A program made the position numbers and the translations under genes. This document shows, one piece after another, positions 1 through 9,216 of a stretch of 25,636 nt of DNA. The stretch is from Spirogloea muscicola (taxonomy: Eukaryota > Streptophyta > Zygnematophyceae > Spirogloeales > Spirogloeaceae), in NCBI GenBank assembly GCA_009602725.1, contig WELB01000087.1, forward strand, positions 154,459 to 180,094. Direction: 5' to 3'. Position 1 is the first letter of the stretch; each line of letters begins with the position of its first letter. The notes under the pieces were generated by a model. It saw only the letters and a list, made by a program, of their open reading frames with translations, made no database searches and was not told where the DNA came from.

Positions 1-357
1 GTGGGCCTCCGCCAGGTTGTACACCCACAATGTCCAGGGTGCGACGGTGATGGCCTCCCTGGGAATCCGTGGTGATGGGCATTACATTGCTCACTTCAAC
101 GATGGCGCGGTAGCCGGCGTCGCGCATCAAGCCCGCCAGGGCGTCCCGTAGGAGATTGTGGACGCCCACCACCTCAGGGCCTGTGGGACACCGCAGCATG
201 TGGGTGGCTAGGTCTCCGCCCTCCGTACGGAAGCCACACTCACACTGAGTTACTCCAATCAGGCAGGTCGGGGGCAGGCCCAGGAACAGCTGGAGAAGCG
301 TCCGGAATGCTTCAGGGCTGATTTTGAAAGCGTTGTGGATTGCGTGTGTGGTGAGCC
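1..357 (-). mobile_element. LINE2-like ORF fragment, post-RT region, cut by the window edge
   Basis: The minus strand stays open from about 357 to position 1 and reads like the C-terminal part of the LINE2 ORF at 14053-16047. The shared order is a D-W-L/I-T segment, N-A-F, a leucine-rich Q-L-F-L-G-L-P-P block, then Q-C-E-C-G-F-R followed by L-A-T-H-M-L-R-C, which is a C-x-C-x10-H-x3-C zinc-finger-like motif, and then D-A-L-A-G-L-M-R-D-A-G-Y-R. It looks clearly diverged from the 14 kb copy, so it is a separate subfamily or an older copy. The similarity stops near 357, which makes it 5'-truncated; the 3' end lies outside the window. No stop codon interrupts the visible part. It is not an independent gene. 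Confidence 0.8.
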
Positions 358-677
358 AATCCAGGGGGCCAGCTCGCCGCCGCGGACCCCATGGCGGGCG
401 CCGCCGGCGGTGGCGCCGGCGGCGGCCCGGGGTTTGGGAGGGGTAGAAATTCACGGCGTGAAAATGCAGACGGGGTGGCTGGGGACGACGTGGTCGGCAG
501 GATACAGGAAGGGGGACCGTATACTCAAGCTCCGTGGTGAATAATGATTCGTATCATTGAGCCGAACACGGCTTCCCAGTCAGGCTCTTCTCATTGGTTG
601 CTTCCTTTTAACACCAGCCAGCCGGCCGGGTTTTCAGATGCCGCCTTGATATCAAGCGGCGTAGCCCGGCGGCGGCA
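358..677. other. GC-rich stretch without a recognised gene
   Basis: This lies between a LINE2 fragment and the stop codon of the 678-1130 ORF. It contains a near-perfect GC-rich inverted repeat at about 396-428 and the palindrome TTGATATCAA near 646. I see no convincing ORF; the short plus-strand ORF over the GC-rich part looks like a composition effect. An ATTGG box (CCAAT on the minus strand) lies near 592. Confidence 0.5.
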
Positions 678-1130
678 CTAGCCCCCGTCGTGACCTGAAA
701 ATCTGAGGAGGCCGGCCGCCCCCGAGCCACGTCGCGCTGCGGCTTCGGCGGAAGACGGGCAGGATGCCAGTCTGATGTTCCGACTTTTCCAGCTCGACGG
801 GGACGTTGGAGCCGGGCTTGCTCCCTGTTGAGCTGGGCTATTCAGTTGTACCCGGTGATTAGGGCTGACCGAAAGCCCAGGACCCGGAGCATTACCGTCG
901 TCACTCAGTTGGGGCTCGAGCGATGGAGAAGCGGCGCTCTTGGAAGAAAGTGCTCGCCCATTGAGAATAGGGGCTGGAACAACCAGCCCGAAAAAGAATG
1001 AACAGAGTACGAGAACGGGGCCAGGGGAAGCGCTAAGTAACAGAAACAAAGCTGCTACGAGACACTCAGTAACCCCTGCTAAGCAGCTCTTGGAAGGAGT
1101 GCCGCGCTCCTTCCTCGCCTTCTTGCCCAT
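678..1130 (-). CDS. Unrecognised small ORF with an in-frame LINE1 tail insertion
   Basis: The first ATG on the minus strand is at 1130 in a good context (CACCGCGATGGGC). The ORF is 150 codons and begins M-G-K-K-A-R-K-E-R-G-T-P-S-K-S, a basic start. Residues about 16-65 are supplied by a LINE1 3' tail (947-1085) flanked by the direct repeat GCTCTTGGAAG. Removing the element and one repeat copy leaves a 100-codon ORF in the same frame. The rest is rich in Ser, Pro and Ala, ending F-S-G-H-D-G-G. The inserted part contains a hydrophobic run resembling a membrane segment. I do not recognise the protein. It may be the first exon of a longer gene, since a TCAG|GT donor-like site lies just before the stop. 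Whether it is expressed is unknown. Confidence 0.5.
   Translation of the reverse strand: MGKKARKERGTPSKSCLAGVTECLVAALFLLLSASPGPVLVLCSFFFGLVVPAPILNGRALSSKSAASPSLEPQLSDDGNAPGPGLSVSPNHRVQLNSPAQQGASPAPTSPSSWKSRNIRLASCPSSAEAAARRGSGAAGLLRFSGHDGG
936..946. repeat. Target-site duplication, left copy
   Basis: GCTCTTGGAAG is identical to 1086-1096 and immediately flanks the LINE1 tail. This is the length expected for target-primed reverse transcription by a non-LTR element. Confidence 0.85.
947..1085 (-). mobile_element. LINE1 3' end inserted in an ORF, with target-site duplication
   Basis: In the minus sense this holds the end of the LINE1 ORF, the 3' UTR, the hairpin (971-989) and the GGGCGAGCACTTT terminus. 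The 11-bp duplication GCTCTTGGAAG is at 936-946 and 1086-1096. This is the cleanest insertion in the window: both ends and the duplication are intact, which fixes the 3' terminus of the family. The element is in the same orientation as the interrupted ORF. Confidence 0.88.
1086..1096. repeat. Target-site duplication, right copy
   Basis: GCTCTTGGAAG, second copy. The distance between the two copies is 150 bp, an exact multiple of three, so the reading frame of 678-1130 is kept. Confidence 0.85.
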
Positions 1131-1357
1131 CGCGGTGACGGCGGCAGGGTCCGGCAGGAAGCAGGCCGGCAGCGACTCAAGGCAGGCGTCGTGGGCGCTG
1201 GCAAGCAAGGAGGAGCAGTGGGCAGAAGGAGGACGGTGGCTCCTGTTAAGAGTGAGTGACCTTGTGCTCACTGGACCCCTTTTGTATAGATTGAAAGAAT
1301 GCAAGACACACGGGCACAGTTGGTCCCGGCGGGTCAGCCGCTGGGTGCCAGAGGCTG

Positions 1358-1440
1358 CAGAGCCGGCCCAACGGTGTCCGTTAAGCTAGACGGGCAGGGG
1401 CCGGCTACAGAGCCGGCTCGATGGTGCCCGTTAAGCTAGT
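1358..1440. repeat. Imperfect tandem duplication, period 50
   Basis: Two units share AGAGCCGGC, GGTG and CCGTTAAGCTAG in the same order, 50 bp apart, separated by a G/C-rich spacer. It lies about 230 bp upstream of the start of the 678-1130 ORF, so it could sit in its promoter. No function is visible. Confidence 0.6.
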
Positions 1441-1604
1441 GAGTCCACAGGTGTGAGGCACATTCTTAAACGTGTGATCTGCCTACGTGTCACCCCGATG
1501 ATCCGAGCAAGCCGCCCCCTTGAAGCGACAGGTGCTTCCCTAAGTGGGACATTCAAATTTATGAAGGAGCTAATGCAAAGATTCTAACACTCCCCCCTCT
1601 TGCT
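1441..1604. other. Intergenic stretch, nothing recognised
   Basis: No ORF, repeat or structured signal that I can support lies between the tandem duplication and the LINE1 fragment starting near 1605. Confidence 0.4.
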
Positions 1605-1930
1605 AGCGCAGGTGTACCGTATGCGCTTGGCCGTCTCGCAGCAGAGGTCTATGGCCCGCGCTGCACCTGCATGCCGGCAGAGCCCTCGATGCTGCCTCTG
1701 GCTCTGGTCAGGGGACCCGCTTCCAGGAACCCAGCTTCTCTGACCTGAGGCTGCTTAGCAGGGAATATTTCGTGTATTGGAAATTACTAAGCAGGGGTTA
1801 CTGAGTGCTTCGTAGCTGCTTTGTTTCTTTCTGTGCTATATGTTCTTAGCGCTTCCCCTGGCCCCCTTCTCGTACTTTGTTCATTCTTTTTTGGGCTGGC
1901 TTTTCCAGCCCCTATCCTCAATGGGCGAGC
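1605..1930 (+). mobile_element. LINE1 fragment, plus orientation, 5'-truncated and frameshifted
   Basis: It begins at the part encoding Q-V-Y-R-M-R-L-A-V-S and runs through the LINE1 C-terminus, the 3' UTR, the hairpin GGGCTGGCTTTTCCAGCCC (1893-1911) and the end ATGGGCGAGC. The coding part carries small indels. A short interruption near 1763-1786 is bracketed by CTTAGCAGGG and CTAAGCAGGG, possibly a small secondary insertion. It is directly followed by a LINE4-type tail. Confidence 0.75.
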
Positions 1931-1963
1931 CCTTCTTCTTGGGCTGGCCTCTCACAGCCATTG
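1931..1963 (+). mobile_element. LINE4-type tail fragment
   Basis: The stretch TTGGGCTGGCCTCTCAC followed by AGCCATTG matches the tails near 24670, 24990 and 25190 in reverse. It abuts the LINE1 end at a CTTCTTC run, so two LINE tails are stacked head to tail. Confidence 0.6.
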
Positions 1964-2235
1964 CTGTAAATTGGAAGTGCTGTTTTCTTTGCTTGGCCAC
2001 GACGCGACTGGACGCCGAACGAAAAGCTCCAAACCTGCAGGAGGTTCTCCAAAGATTGACCATAGAAAATAGGCCGTTGGGGGAGAGGCAAGAGGACAAG
2101 CCGTTTGGTCGCCCAGACGTATGCCGTAATGTGCAGGCCATGTAGCTTAGAAGAGGAAACTACTAGTTATAAGCGGACGGCTGTCTTGAGAAAGAAGACC
2201 TATGGTTGAGAGCCGGTAAACAGACCAGACTTCAG
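1964..2235. other. Possible host-gene remnants after the LINE tail
   Basis: Two short stretches read like exons on the plus strand: about 2041-2117, after CTGCAG and ending at a GTATGC donor-like site, and 2151-2204. The phases between them and the next candidate exon would require introns of about 31-37 nt, far shorter than the supported introns in this window. I therefore do not join them. Confidence 0.25.
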
Positions 2236-2488
2236 CTTCACGATCTGATGGGGAAGAATTCAAGCAGATCGGAGAAATCATCTCTATGTTGCAAAAACGA
2301 ATTAATGGTCAAGTAGCATGGGGATATCTTTGTTGCAGAAAGAGTTGTACACGTTTGGAGCTGCAAACTGACTTTTGTGTATGCCTGCTTCTTGATGGAG
2401 GCAGCGTCCAGATTTGGGCGATATCGAGAAGGATGTTGAATACAAGTTGGACACAAGAGAAATGAAAACTTTTAACGAGAGGAAGTAG
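2236..2488 (+). CDS. Candidate 3' exons of an unrecognised spliced gene
   Basis: Two stretches join cleanly across a 104-nt intron (exons 2236-2307 and 2412-2488; GTCAAG donor, CGTCCAG acceptor). The joined product is strongly charged and helix-like: D-G-E-E-F-K-Q-I-G-E-I-I-S-M-L-Q-K-R-I-N, then D-L-G-D-I-E-K-D-V-E-Y-K-L-D, ending F-N-E-R-K-stop (TAG 2486-2488). It looks like a coiled coil. The 5' part is not established and may have been displaced by the LINE insertions at 1605-1963. I do not recognise a family. A TGTAA about 285 nt after the stop could be its poly(A) signal. The minus-strand ORFs over the same bases appear to be shadows. Confidence 0.35.
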
Positions 2489-2771
2489 CTGTGAGGGCCA
2501 GCCCAAATGACTAAATGAGCAGCAATGAGGCAGGACTGCATCAGCAGAGGAGGCTGGCGCAGCACCCTTAGCAGCGCGACCAGGGGAGGTACCAGTTCTA
2601 TAAACTAGACTACAGGTTAAGCTCAGTGTATGACAGCATGTTGACGCTTGGAAATTATTGTGATCGCATTGCCTTGTGTGTGTATCGTTGTTGTGGTAAC
2701 TGATTTGACTAAGCCCGCCTGAATATTTCTGCCACCACAACGTGATCAGGATCAAAACTTAACTCTTTATT

Positions 2772-2776
2772 GTGTA
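2772..2776 (+). promoter_or_regulatory. Possible TGTAA poly(A) signal
   Basis: TGTAA is the usual poly(A) signal in green algae. This one lies downstream of the candidate exons ending at 2488. Position is the only evidence. Confidence 0.25.
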
Positions 2777-2809
2777 AAGTTTGTCAAGACCTGAATATGG
2801 TGGAGCTTG

Positions 2810-2950
2810 ATGGCAGTGACAAACAAAAGCTGGACAGAAGGCGCAGTCATATTAGGAGGAGCGAGCTCAGTTTCTCCTTTGCTTACGCAAGGTCCTGAAT
2901 ATCGGGCATGGAACTACCGAATGGCCCAGCTGGAGACATTATTAGCGTGA
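2810..2950 (+). CDS. Candidate 46-codon ORF or terminal exon
   Basis: The ORF opens at ATG 2810 and ends at TGA 2948-2950. It reads M-A-V-T-N-K-S-W-T-E-G-A-V-I-L-G-G-A-S-S, then contains P-E-Y-R-A-W-N-Y-R-M-A-Q-L-E, which looks protein-like. A TGTAA follows at 3021-3025. A second frame over 2805-2890 is also open and basic and could instead be coding, with a donor at GCAAG|GTCCTG. I cannot decide between them without a homology search. Confidence 0.25.
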   Translation: MAVTNKSWTEGAVILGGASSVSPLLTQGPEYRAWNYRMAQLETLLA

Positions 2951-3901
2951 CTGAGGAGCGAGGTACTGCAGGTTAGAAGATGATGGGGGCCCTAATCTGA
3001 TGAGCAAGACCTTTGGCGGTTGTAACAGCACCAATACTTATGGTCCGTCTTCTGGCATTGTCTACATTAGACCCATGGACGCAGATACAATCCTTGCAAG
3101 GCTATTTATATCAGGCAATTCTGTTGTGCAGTCATGATGCTTAGTGTGGCCCTTGATGAGTTTGAGGAATGATTGCTTGCCTCACTTGTGGACATGCTCA
3201 GATCTCCCCGTGCCAGACCGGTCAGCTCGAGACGCTACCCTCTGACTGAGCAAGCGAGCGACGCCTTGCAGTATACTTGTCCCAGGCCCTACTTGCCAAT
3301 CCTTACGCAGGCTCCAAGCATCCGCAGCGTCCTTGATGCCCATGTTCAGACTCTGAGCTGTTTACTTGCGCATCATTCCTGGAAACACATGTAAAGAAAA
3401 GCCTGAGTAGCTCGTCGTCACCAACTTGAGAACTCCAAACGAGCACCAAATCTGTAGCAGTGGCTGAATGCAGCTAATCGGTATTTTGGGTTCAAGCAAC
3501 AGTTATTGACTCGTTTTTGATTGCTGCACCACCATGCATCGCGTGCTGCGCTGCTGTCTGTGATTCTTCAGTTGCACCAGGATCTGGCAAGCTGGCTGTA
3601 TTGGAAGTGCTTCTGTTCCAGCTTAGTGCAGGTATTTGTCCAGTTTACCCCATACATACAGCCGGCATTTGAGCGACAAGCAGATCACCAGCGTCGGCAA
3701 TCTCTGGATCTAAGACCTTTCTTGTCCCCCCTAATCAGTCGAGTGCCCCTCAAATCCACATGTCTGCGAATCTTACATACGGGCCACTGCATTCCTGTTA
3801 AGACAAATACCAAGGCTGCAGCACCTGCTCTCACAGGCAGCAGAGTGCTGGCACGTCATCTCCTCCACTGGCTCAATCTAGATCGGTGTCTGCAGACAAA
3901 A
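2951..3901. other. Unassigned stretch between candidate exons and LINE1
   Basis: There are several open stretches on the plus strand (3173-3394, 3521-3901) but no recognised motif and no phase-consistent set of splice sites. The ORF beginning near 3521 runs into the LINE1 fragment at about 3902; its fusion to LINE1 sequence is probably a by-product of the insertion. It may hold exons of an unknown gene. Confidence 0.3.
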
Positions 3902-4366
3902 GCTCGGGCTAAAGAGCTGAAGTACGCAGACCATCCGCGGGAAGACGAGTTCTTCCCGTTGGCCATTGATACCCATGGGGCGCTGGGCGCTCGGTGGCTC
4001 GAGCTGCTCACCCAGCTCGCCCGCCACACCATCGCCCGTCGCTTTTATGGGGAGGCGGTCGACTTTCCTGCAGCCGGGTCGCTGGCGCAAGAGTATCGAA
4101 TGCGCCTGGCCGTCTCGCTGCATTGGCGGGCCGGGCGTTGTACCTTCGTGCCGGCAGAGCCCTCGCTGCTGCCTCTGGCTTTGGCCAGGGGACCCACTTC
4201 AACGAGCCTAGCATCTCCGACCAGCGGCTGCTTAGCAGAGGTTACTGAGTGATTCGTAGCTGCTTTGTTTCTGTTTCTTAGCGCTTCCCCTGGCCCCCTT
4301 GTCGTATTCTGTTCAATCTTTTTCGGGCTGGTTTTTCCAGCCCCTATTCTCAATGAACGAGCACTT
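3902..4366 (+). pseudogene. LINE1 ORF 3' end, 5'-truncated and broken
   Basis: The plus strand encodes the LINE1 C-terminal segment A-R-A-K-E-L-K-Y-A-D-H-P-R-E-D-E-F-F-P, then L-E-L-L-T-Q-L-A-R-H and the A-A-G-S-L-A-Q-E-Y-R-M-R-L-A-V-S-L block. A deletion near 4120-4145 then shifts the frame, so the native stop (TGA 4246-4248) is read only after the shift. The 3' UTR hairpin is at 4325-4343 with a TTTTT loop, and the terminus is degenerate (AATGAACGAGCAC). It matches the copy at 17998-18342 closely. Confidence 0.75.
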
Positions 4367-4395
4367 GCCTTTCCCAGCCCCTACCTTCTACTGGA

Positions 4396-4495
4396 GAAGA
4401 AAGTGCCCGCCCATTGAGAGAAGAGGGGCTGGCAAAGCCGACCCAAAAAGAATGGATAATGTTCAAAGCCAAAGAAAGAAGTGCGGGAGAGCACT
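4396..4495 (-). mobile_element. LINE3 tail fragment
   Basis: It begins GAAGAAAGTGCCCGCCC and matches 16403-16490, the 3' UTR of LINE3: the same hairpin position with a CAAAG loop (plus sense), and the same GTTCAAAGCCAAAGAAAG segment. Only the 3' UTR is kept. Confidence 0.65.
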
Positions 4496-4502
4496 ATGAG
4501 AG

Positions 4503-4582
4503 AAGAAGAAAGAGCTCGCCCATAGAGAATAGGGGCTGGAACAACCAGCCCGAAAAAGAATGAACAGAGTACGAGAAGGAAA
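4503..4582 (-). mobile_element. LINE1 tail, distal part, split by LINE2
   Basis: It carries the LINE1 end and hairpin GGGCTGGAACAACCAGCCC (4533-4551). The other half of the same copy is at 4824-4947, with LINE2 between them. Confidence 0.7.
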
Positions 4583-4823
4583 AGATCGTGTATTAGAAAG
4601 AAATAGGCCAAATGGCCAGGTACAAAGGCAAGCACATCTAAAAATCTACATAAGTTACAGCAGATTGACCCGCTCAATAACCACGGGTCAAAACATAAAG
4701 GTCACTCACTACTCGATGCATGAATACTATATGCCAGGAACGGAGCCCTTCTGCCACCTACTAGAGCTCGCCCAGCTTTCTGGTGCAAGGCACTAGCCTG
4801 AGCACGCTGCAAACAGGCCGAAC
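4583..4823 (-). mobile_element. LINE2 3' fragment nested in LINE1
   Basis: It matches 14044-14275 almost base for base: GATCGTGTATTAGAAAG at the 3' end, then GGCCAAATGGCCAGG and the R-G-Y-stop C-terminus. Compared with the longer copy, this one keeps GTCAAAACATAAAGG where the other has GTCATAAAGG, and has a 4-bp duplication nearby. It sits inside a LINE1 3' UTR between the GGCCCCC and CTTCTCGTAC parts (minus sense), in the same orientation as its host. Confidence 0.75.
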
Positions 4824-4947
4824 AGGGGGGCCAGGGGAAGCGCTAAGAAACAGAAACAAAGCAGCTACGAGACACTCAGTAACCCCTGCTAAGCAGCCGC
4901 AGATCAGAGATGCTGGGCTCCTGGAAGTGGGTCCCCTGGCCAGAGCT
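4824..4947 (-). mobile_element. LINE1 tail, proximal part
   Basis: In the minus sense it carries the last LINE1 codons, ending L-L-S-R-G-Y-stop, and the start of the 3' UTR. It breaks off at the CCAGAGCT junction near 4947, its 5' truncation point. Confidence 0.7.
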
Positions 4948-5129
4948 ATGGGAGCGCACTTTCATTACTTGGCGGCTGGCGGCGTTCGACCTTGGGCAGG
5001 GGGGGCGTGCCAGCCGCGGCCGACGCCGCGGCAACGACTCGCGGAGCGGGGCAGCTGCCCGTCGACGTTGCGTTGGCGGCCAGGGCCAACGGACACCTCC
5101 GGGCTGCGGTACGAAGTTCCTGCCCCCCG
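4948..5129. other. GC-rich stretch, no gene recognised
   Basis: All frames give low-complexity Arg/Pro/Ala-rich translations on both strands. I see no motif. It may be upstream sequence of the 5833-9120 gene. Confidence 0.35.
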
Positions 5130-5460
5130 TGAATGCTGCCACCTCCGTCCTCCCCCCTCCCCTTCTCCACCTTTTCTCCTTTTCCCCTTCTCTCCCCTTT
5201 TCCACCACCGCCCCTCCCTCCTCTCACCTCGAACTCTGTCTCGCCCCCTCCCTCCTCGATAGTCCTCCCTCCGGCTCCCTCGCTCTCATCACTTTTGCTC
5301 GCTTCCGCCACCGCTCTCTCTCTCTCTCTCTCTCTNCTCTCTCTCTACGCTTCCATCCATCCGTGCAGCTTCCAGGCCTCCCCCCTCTCTCCCCTCTGTC
5401 AAATCCACTGCCTCTCTCTCTCTCTCGCCCTCTCCCCCTGGGCGCTGAGTGGCTCCACCT
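5130..5460 (+). promoter_or_regulatory. Pyrimidine-rich tract with (CT)n and an N
   Basis: The plus strand is almost pure C/T for about 300 bases and holds a (CT)n microsatellite around 5313-5346 with an undetermined base at 5336. It ends roughly 370 bp before the first ATG of the downstream gene, so a promoter or 5' UTR role is possible. The open frames across it come from the repeat. The N suggests the repeat length is uncertain. Confidence 0.4.
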
Positions 5461-5832
5461 CTGCCCTCCCTTCCAAACCTTACCTCCGCACCAGTCCGTC
5501 CTCCGCGTACACAGCGGCCGACGAACAAGGCCAGCGCTGCTTCTCCTCGCCCGCCTCGCCGCCGCCACCCACGCCCTCCCTGCCACGACTGCGGCCCCCG
5601 CCTCCTCTCCTGTTCCATGCCCCACTGCCCACCTCTTGGGCGCACCGCCTCGCGCCTGCCTTCGGCACAGCTGGCAGGCCGCTGCTGCCGCACGCCTGGT
5701 TGAGCAGGCGCCACCTACTGCTGAAGCTGTGCCTGACTGCAGTTGCCACTGAAACCCAGTTGGGAGAGCTTCGTCTCGCTGAGCAGCCGCTCCTTGGGAG
5801 GCCGCACGCGGGTCGTCTCTCGTCAGCAAGCG

Positions 5833-8800
5833 ATGCGGGAGGCCATGGGCCCGCAGGACCACAGGAGCCCGAGCCAGAAGACCTCTGCGCTGCAGCGGCG
5901 GCTGCCGGCCCTGCACACGCACAGCAACCCGCTTTACAACTCGCCGCTCGGTGTCAAGCCCGACTGCATCGCCGGTGGGCTCCCACGTACTTGCAGCTGC
6001 AGAGGACTGCCAGGGCTCCTGCATGCATGCCCTTTCCGTCACAGAGTGCCTCCAGTGGTGTTGCAGGTGTCAGCCTAGTTGCCGTGACTGCGCACCCTTC
6101 TTACCGAGCTTGTGGGTCTGCGTGCGCGCAGCTGGCCATGGCGGTGTCACGCAAGTGGTCAGAAAGGAGACTGCTGTGGCAGGCGCCGCTGCTGCGGCTG
6201 CTGCGGTGCTGGAGCCGTGGAAGGAGAACGCGGTGCCCGGAGTTACTGACCAGGCCCCGCTGCGCAATTTGACGGCCTCCGCGGACGGCAAGGCGGGGGG
6301 CCTTGCTCCACCGTCGTCGCCGCGCGGCAGCCCCCTTTGCCCACTCGTGCAGCTGCTGGTGCCCGAGCAGCAGCAGGCGCCGGCCAGTGCGGCAAGGAGC
6401 GGCGGCGGCAAGGGCAGCCCGGCAGCTGCAGCACTGAGGCGGGCCCCGCTTTCGCCATCTTCGCCTAACAGCGGCGGTTTGGCGAAGCGCAGCCTGCTGG
6501 GCTCGCCTGCCTCCGCATCGCCAGGCGGAGGATGGTCGACGCAGACGCGCGCTGAAGACGGCAGCAGACCGTACAGCCCCACGCGGGCGCCGTTCTCGCC
6601 GCGGCCCGAGTTCAAGCGGCTGAGCCGGCCACCATCTGCCAGGAAGGCTGCGCCGCCCAGCCGCATGGGCGACCTGCTCTCACTTGAAGTGGATATGGAG
6701 GTGGACAGGACGGAGGCGCCTGCTTTGCTGGCTGACTGCGGCGCAGTGGCTACAGAGGGGCAATCGGCTATCGATGAGATCGATAGTAAAGAAGAGCTCA
6801 CCAGCATGGTGGAGTCCCAGGTTGCAGGCGAGCCAGAGCATGCAGGACCGCAGTGCTCATCAAGCTGGTCGCAGTGCGCCTGGCAAGCTGCCCGCATGCT
6901 GCTCGCTGCGGCGGCCTTCACCATCATGCTGGCTTCATCCGGCAGGTTAGTGCACCCCAAGCTCCTTTCACGCCAACAAGAAGCCCTGACTTTGCAGCAT
7001 TGCCAGCGTGGCCAAAATTAATGGCGGCCTGGCTCAACTTGCAGCCCGGGCTTGATGCCTGTCCATTGCGACCGCGGGTTTACTATCGCCGCCTCCGCAC
7101 TGCAGCTGGTGAGGCGCTCTGCAAGTTCTGCTATAGTTCTCGGACTCCATCATGCTTGTTTATCGTCTGAGGATCCTACTATACTATTAATGAACTTGCT
7201 GTAGGTGTCGAGCTCGCTACACTTTTCCCTCCAGGTTGCCAGTCTGCGCTCCAAGTGTTGCCATCCCTGCAGGCTCCTCGTGGGTTGCTCGAGCCTGCTG
7301 CAGCCATGGCGCGTGGCACGCGCAGCTTGTGGGTCCAGCCAGACCTTCACCTCAGCTCAGGTACGGCTCAACTGGGCCAACCTTCTGATAACGGCTGATA
7401 TCGAAGTAGATCAGTTGTCATGTCTCTATCACGGGACGTTTTTGTTCAGCTGCTTTGTCTCTCCTGACTTGCTAGACCCCTATTCACGCACTTGCTGGAG
7501 AGGCAGCTGCACTTCTGCTTCTCTGCTCATCCTCTGAGGTGTTGCCTTCACAGCACCGGACTGGCCTTGGACAGGGCTCGGCTTTGGCAGGCCGCTTGTG
7601 TTTGCACTTCTCCATGCATCAGAAACATCTGTATGTCATTGGACTCTCAGTGATGTGTACATGCTGCTGCTAATGTAATAGTTCCTATGCACGTCGAGAC
7701 AACTTCAAGACATTCTGCAATGCGATTGGAGTCAAGCTGCCTTTGCTATAGATACCATCACACGCTTAGCCAGCGAATGTCAGCCGTGTCTTGGTCATGG
7801 GCCCGTTCTACTCTTGAGAAATGCCCCTCCAACATCATTCACTTGAACATCTATTAATTGACAGATATTATTTCCCCCGGAACTCCAGGATAGCGAGCAC
7901 GAGGCGGACCATATTCAAGAGTACATTGATACCAATGAAGCTGACATGTCAAGTTCTTGGGATGAGGACGACGATGATGATGAAGTGGAAATCAAGGCCG
8001 AGCTGGACACACTGGTGTGGGATCAGGATGCTTTCGACAGGGCAGTGCAGGGACTATCGCCCAAGCAGGTCCATCCTGACGAGCAAGCTCTGGAGACTAC
8101 TGTACAGGAGAGCACAAGGAATAGTCTTGAAGGAAGAGTGACGACAAGCTTCGAACAAGTCCAGGAAGGCCTAGTAGCACAACAAGCCGATGCTGCTATC
8201 CACAATGCTGTGATGGATGCTACTGTCGAAGCGTCACACAATCTCGTGGAGGACCTGGCTGGATCAGCACCAACCAATCTTGGCACCCTGTCAGACAACA
8301 TTGTGGAGGATGCAGGCGAAAGAGCTCAAGATACAACTGCCGCGCTATCAGACATCTCTGTGATCACATTGCAACTGATGTCGATCTCGTTCGTTACAGG
8401 TACAACAGGCAACCTTGGGCAGAACCCACAGCAGTCATGTCACTTGTGGTCGTCTGAGTCTTTACTCGGTGCTCCAAGCTTCACAAGTGGAGTGGTGATT
8501 CTCTCGTTTGCCACTTATCTGAGTTGTGTAAGTGCTATATGTGCAGCTTCTGTGCTATGGGCGCTGCAGCACTGTCAGGAAAAAGTAAAACCTGCTGCTC
8601 CAATAGTAGACAGTCATCTTACCCTGCTGGAGCCCGAACAAGAAAGTGCCGTTGACCTTAGCAGCGAGGAGGCAGCAATACCGGCGCCTGAGACTGCAGC
8701 TCTCGTCTGGGAGGGGGATGTCATGGTCAGCCCACTGGTTCTCCAGTCCGAAACGTACGGCAGGTACACGGGGTTCAAGAGGACCGAGGATCCTGAGGTA

Positions 8801-9120
8801 AGACTACTTCAAAGGGACAAGTTCAGGGTCCAATAACCCTTGATGGGCCATCAGCCTCTGCATTGTCACACCGTGAGGTTCTTGGAGTTCTGATTGAAGA
8901 ACGAATCTCAGCTAAGTCCAATCGATCTTCGAAGTACAATTGCATATGCAACCCCTGACATCATTTGATTGCTCATGTCTTGCAGGGGCAAAATTTGACG
9001 CCAGTCCTTCGATCAAGCCGTATTCGCAACTACAGTCAGAGCCCAGCCTCCAAGATGTCATCCCCCTTCTTCCCTTCACCACTGTGCCCCTCACCTGGAA
9101 CCTTCGCTCATGGCATTTGA
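5833..9120 (+). CDS. Unrecognised spliced gene, putative membrane protein
   Basis: Six exons give a continuous 724-residue frame: 5833-5974, 6132-6945, 7235-7360, 7682-7730, 7889-8797 and 8986-9120 (stop TGA). The start is the first in-frame ATG; exon 4 is the least certain (short, GTCAAG donor). Residues 1-290 are basic and Ser/Pro/Ala-rich with many S-P sites. Residues about 297-315 (A-A-R-M-L-L-A-A-A-A-F-T-I-M-L) and 578-603 (G-V-V-I-L-S-F-A-T-Y-L) are hydrophobic and may span a membrane. An acidic run S-W-D-E-D-D-D-D-D-E follows residue 397. The end carries Y-G-R-Y-T-G-F, then L-T-P-V-L-R-S-S-R-I-R-N, which recalls the T-P-V-R-R-S-S-R-I-R-N ending of uncharacterised plant transmembrane proteins; this is from memory only. 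No function is assigned. It converges on NADK. Confidence 0.62.
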
Positions 9121-9211
9121 GCTATACTGGCAAGACGATCATGTTCATCCTATTTAGCAAGTTCGACTTTATTCCCCCCAAGAATTATGATCTTTTATTG
9201 CATACGAGCAC

Positions 9212-9216
9212 TGTAA
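9212..9216 (+). promoter_or_regulatory. Probable TGTAA poly(A) signal
   Basis: TGTAA lies 92 nt after the stop codon at 9120, a typical place for the green-algal signal. Confidence 0.45.

Noticed and set aside
335-544. 69-codon ORF on the plus strand
   Set aside because: It overlaps the LINE2 fragment in antisense and a GC-rich inverted repeat; no motif.
2309-2755. 148-codon minus-strand ORF
   Set aside because: Non-ATG-rich, no motif, and antisense to the more protein-like plus-strand exons at 2236-2488.
5313-5346. (CT)n as part of a CRISPR-like or structured array
   Set aside because: Simple dinucleotide repeat. No repeat-spacer pattern is seen anywhere in the window.
5133-6272. Long open frames on both strands across the C/T tract
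   Set aside because: Low-complexity Ser/Leu/Pro or Arg/Glu/Gly translations from a repeat that also contains an N; composition effect.
6070-6960. 296-codon ORF antisense to exon 2 of the 5833-9120 gene
   Set aside because: GC-rich shadow. The plus-strand frame has matching splice phases and continues into later exons.
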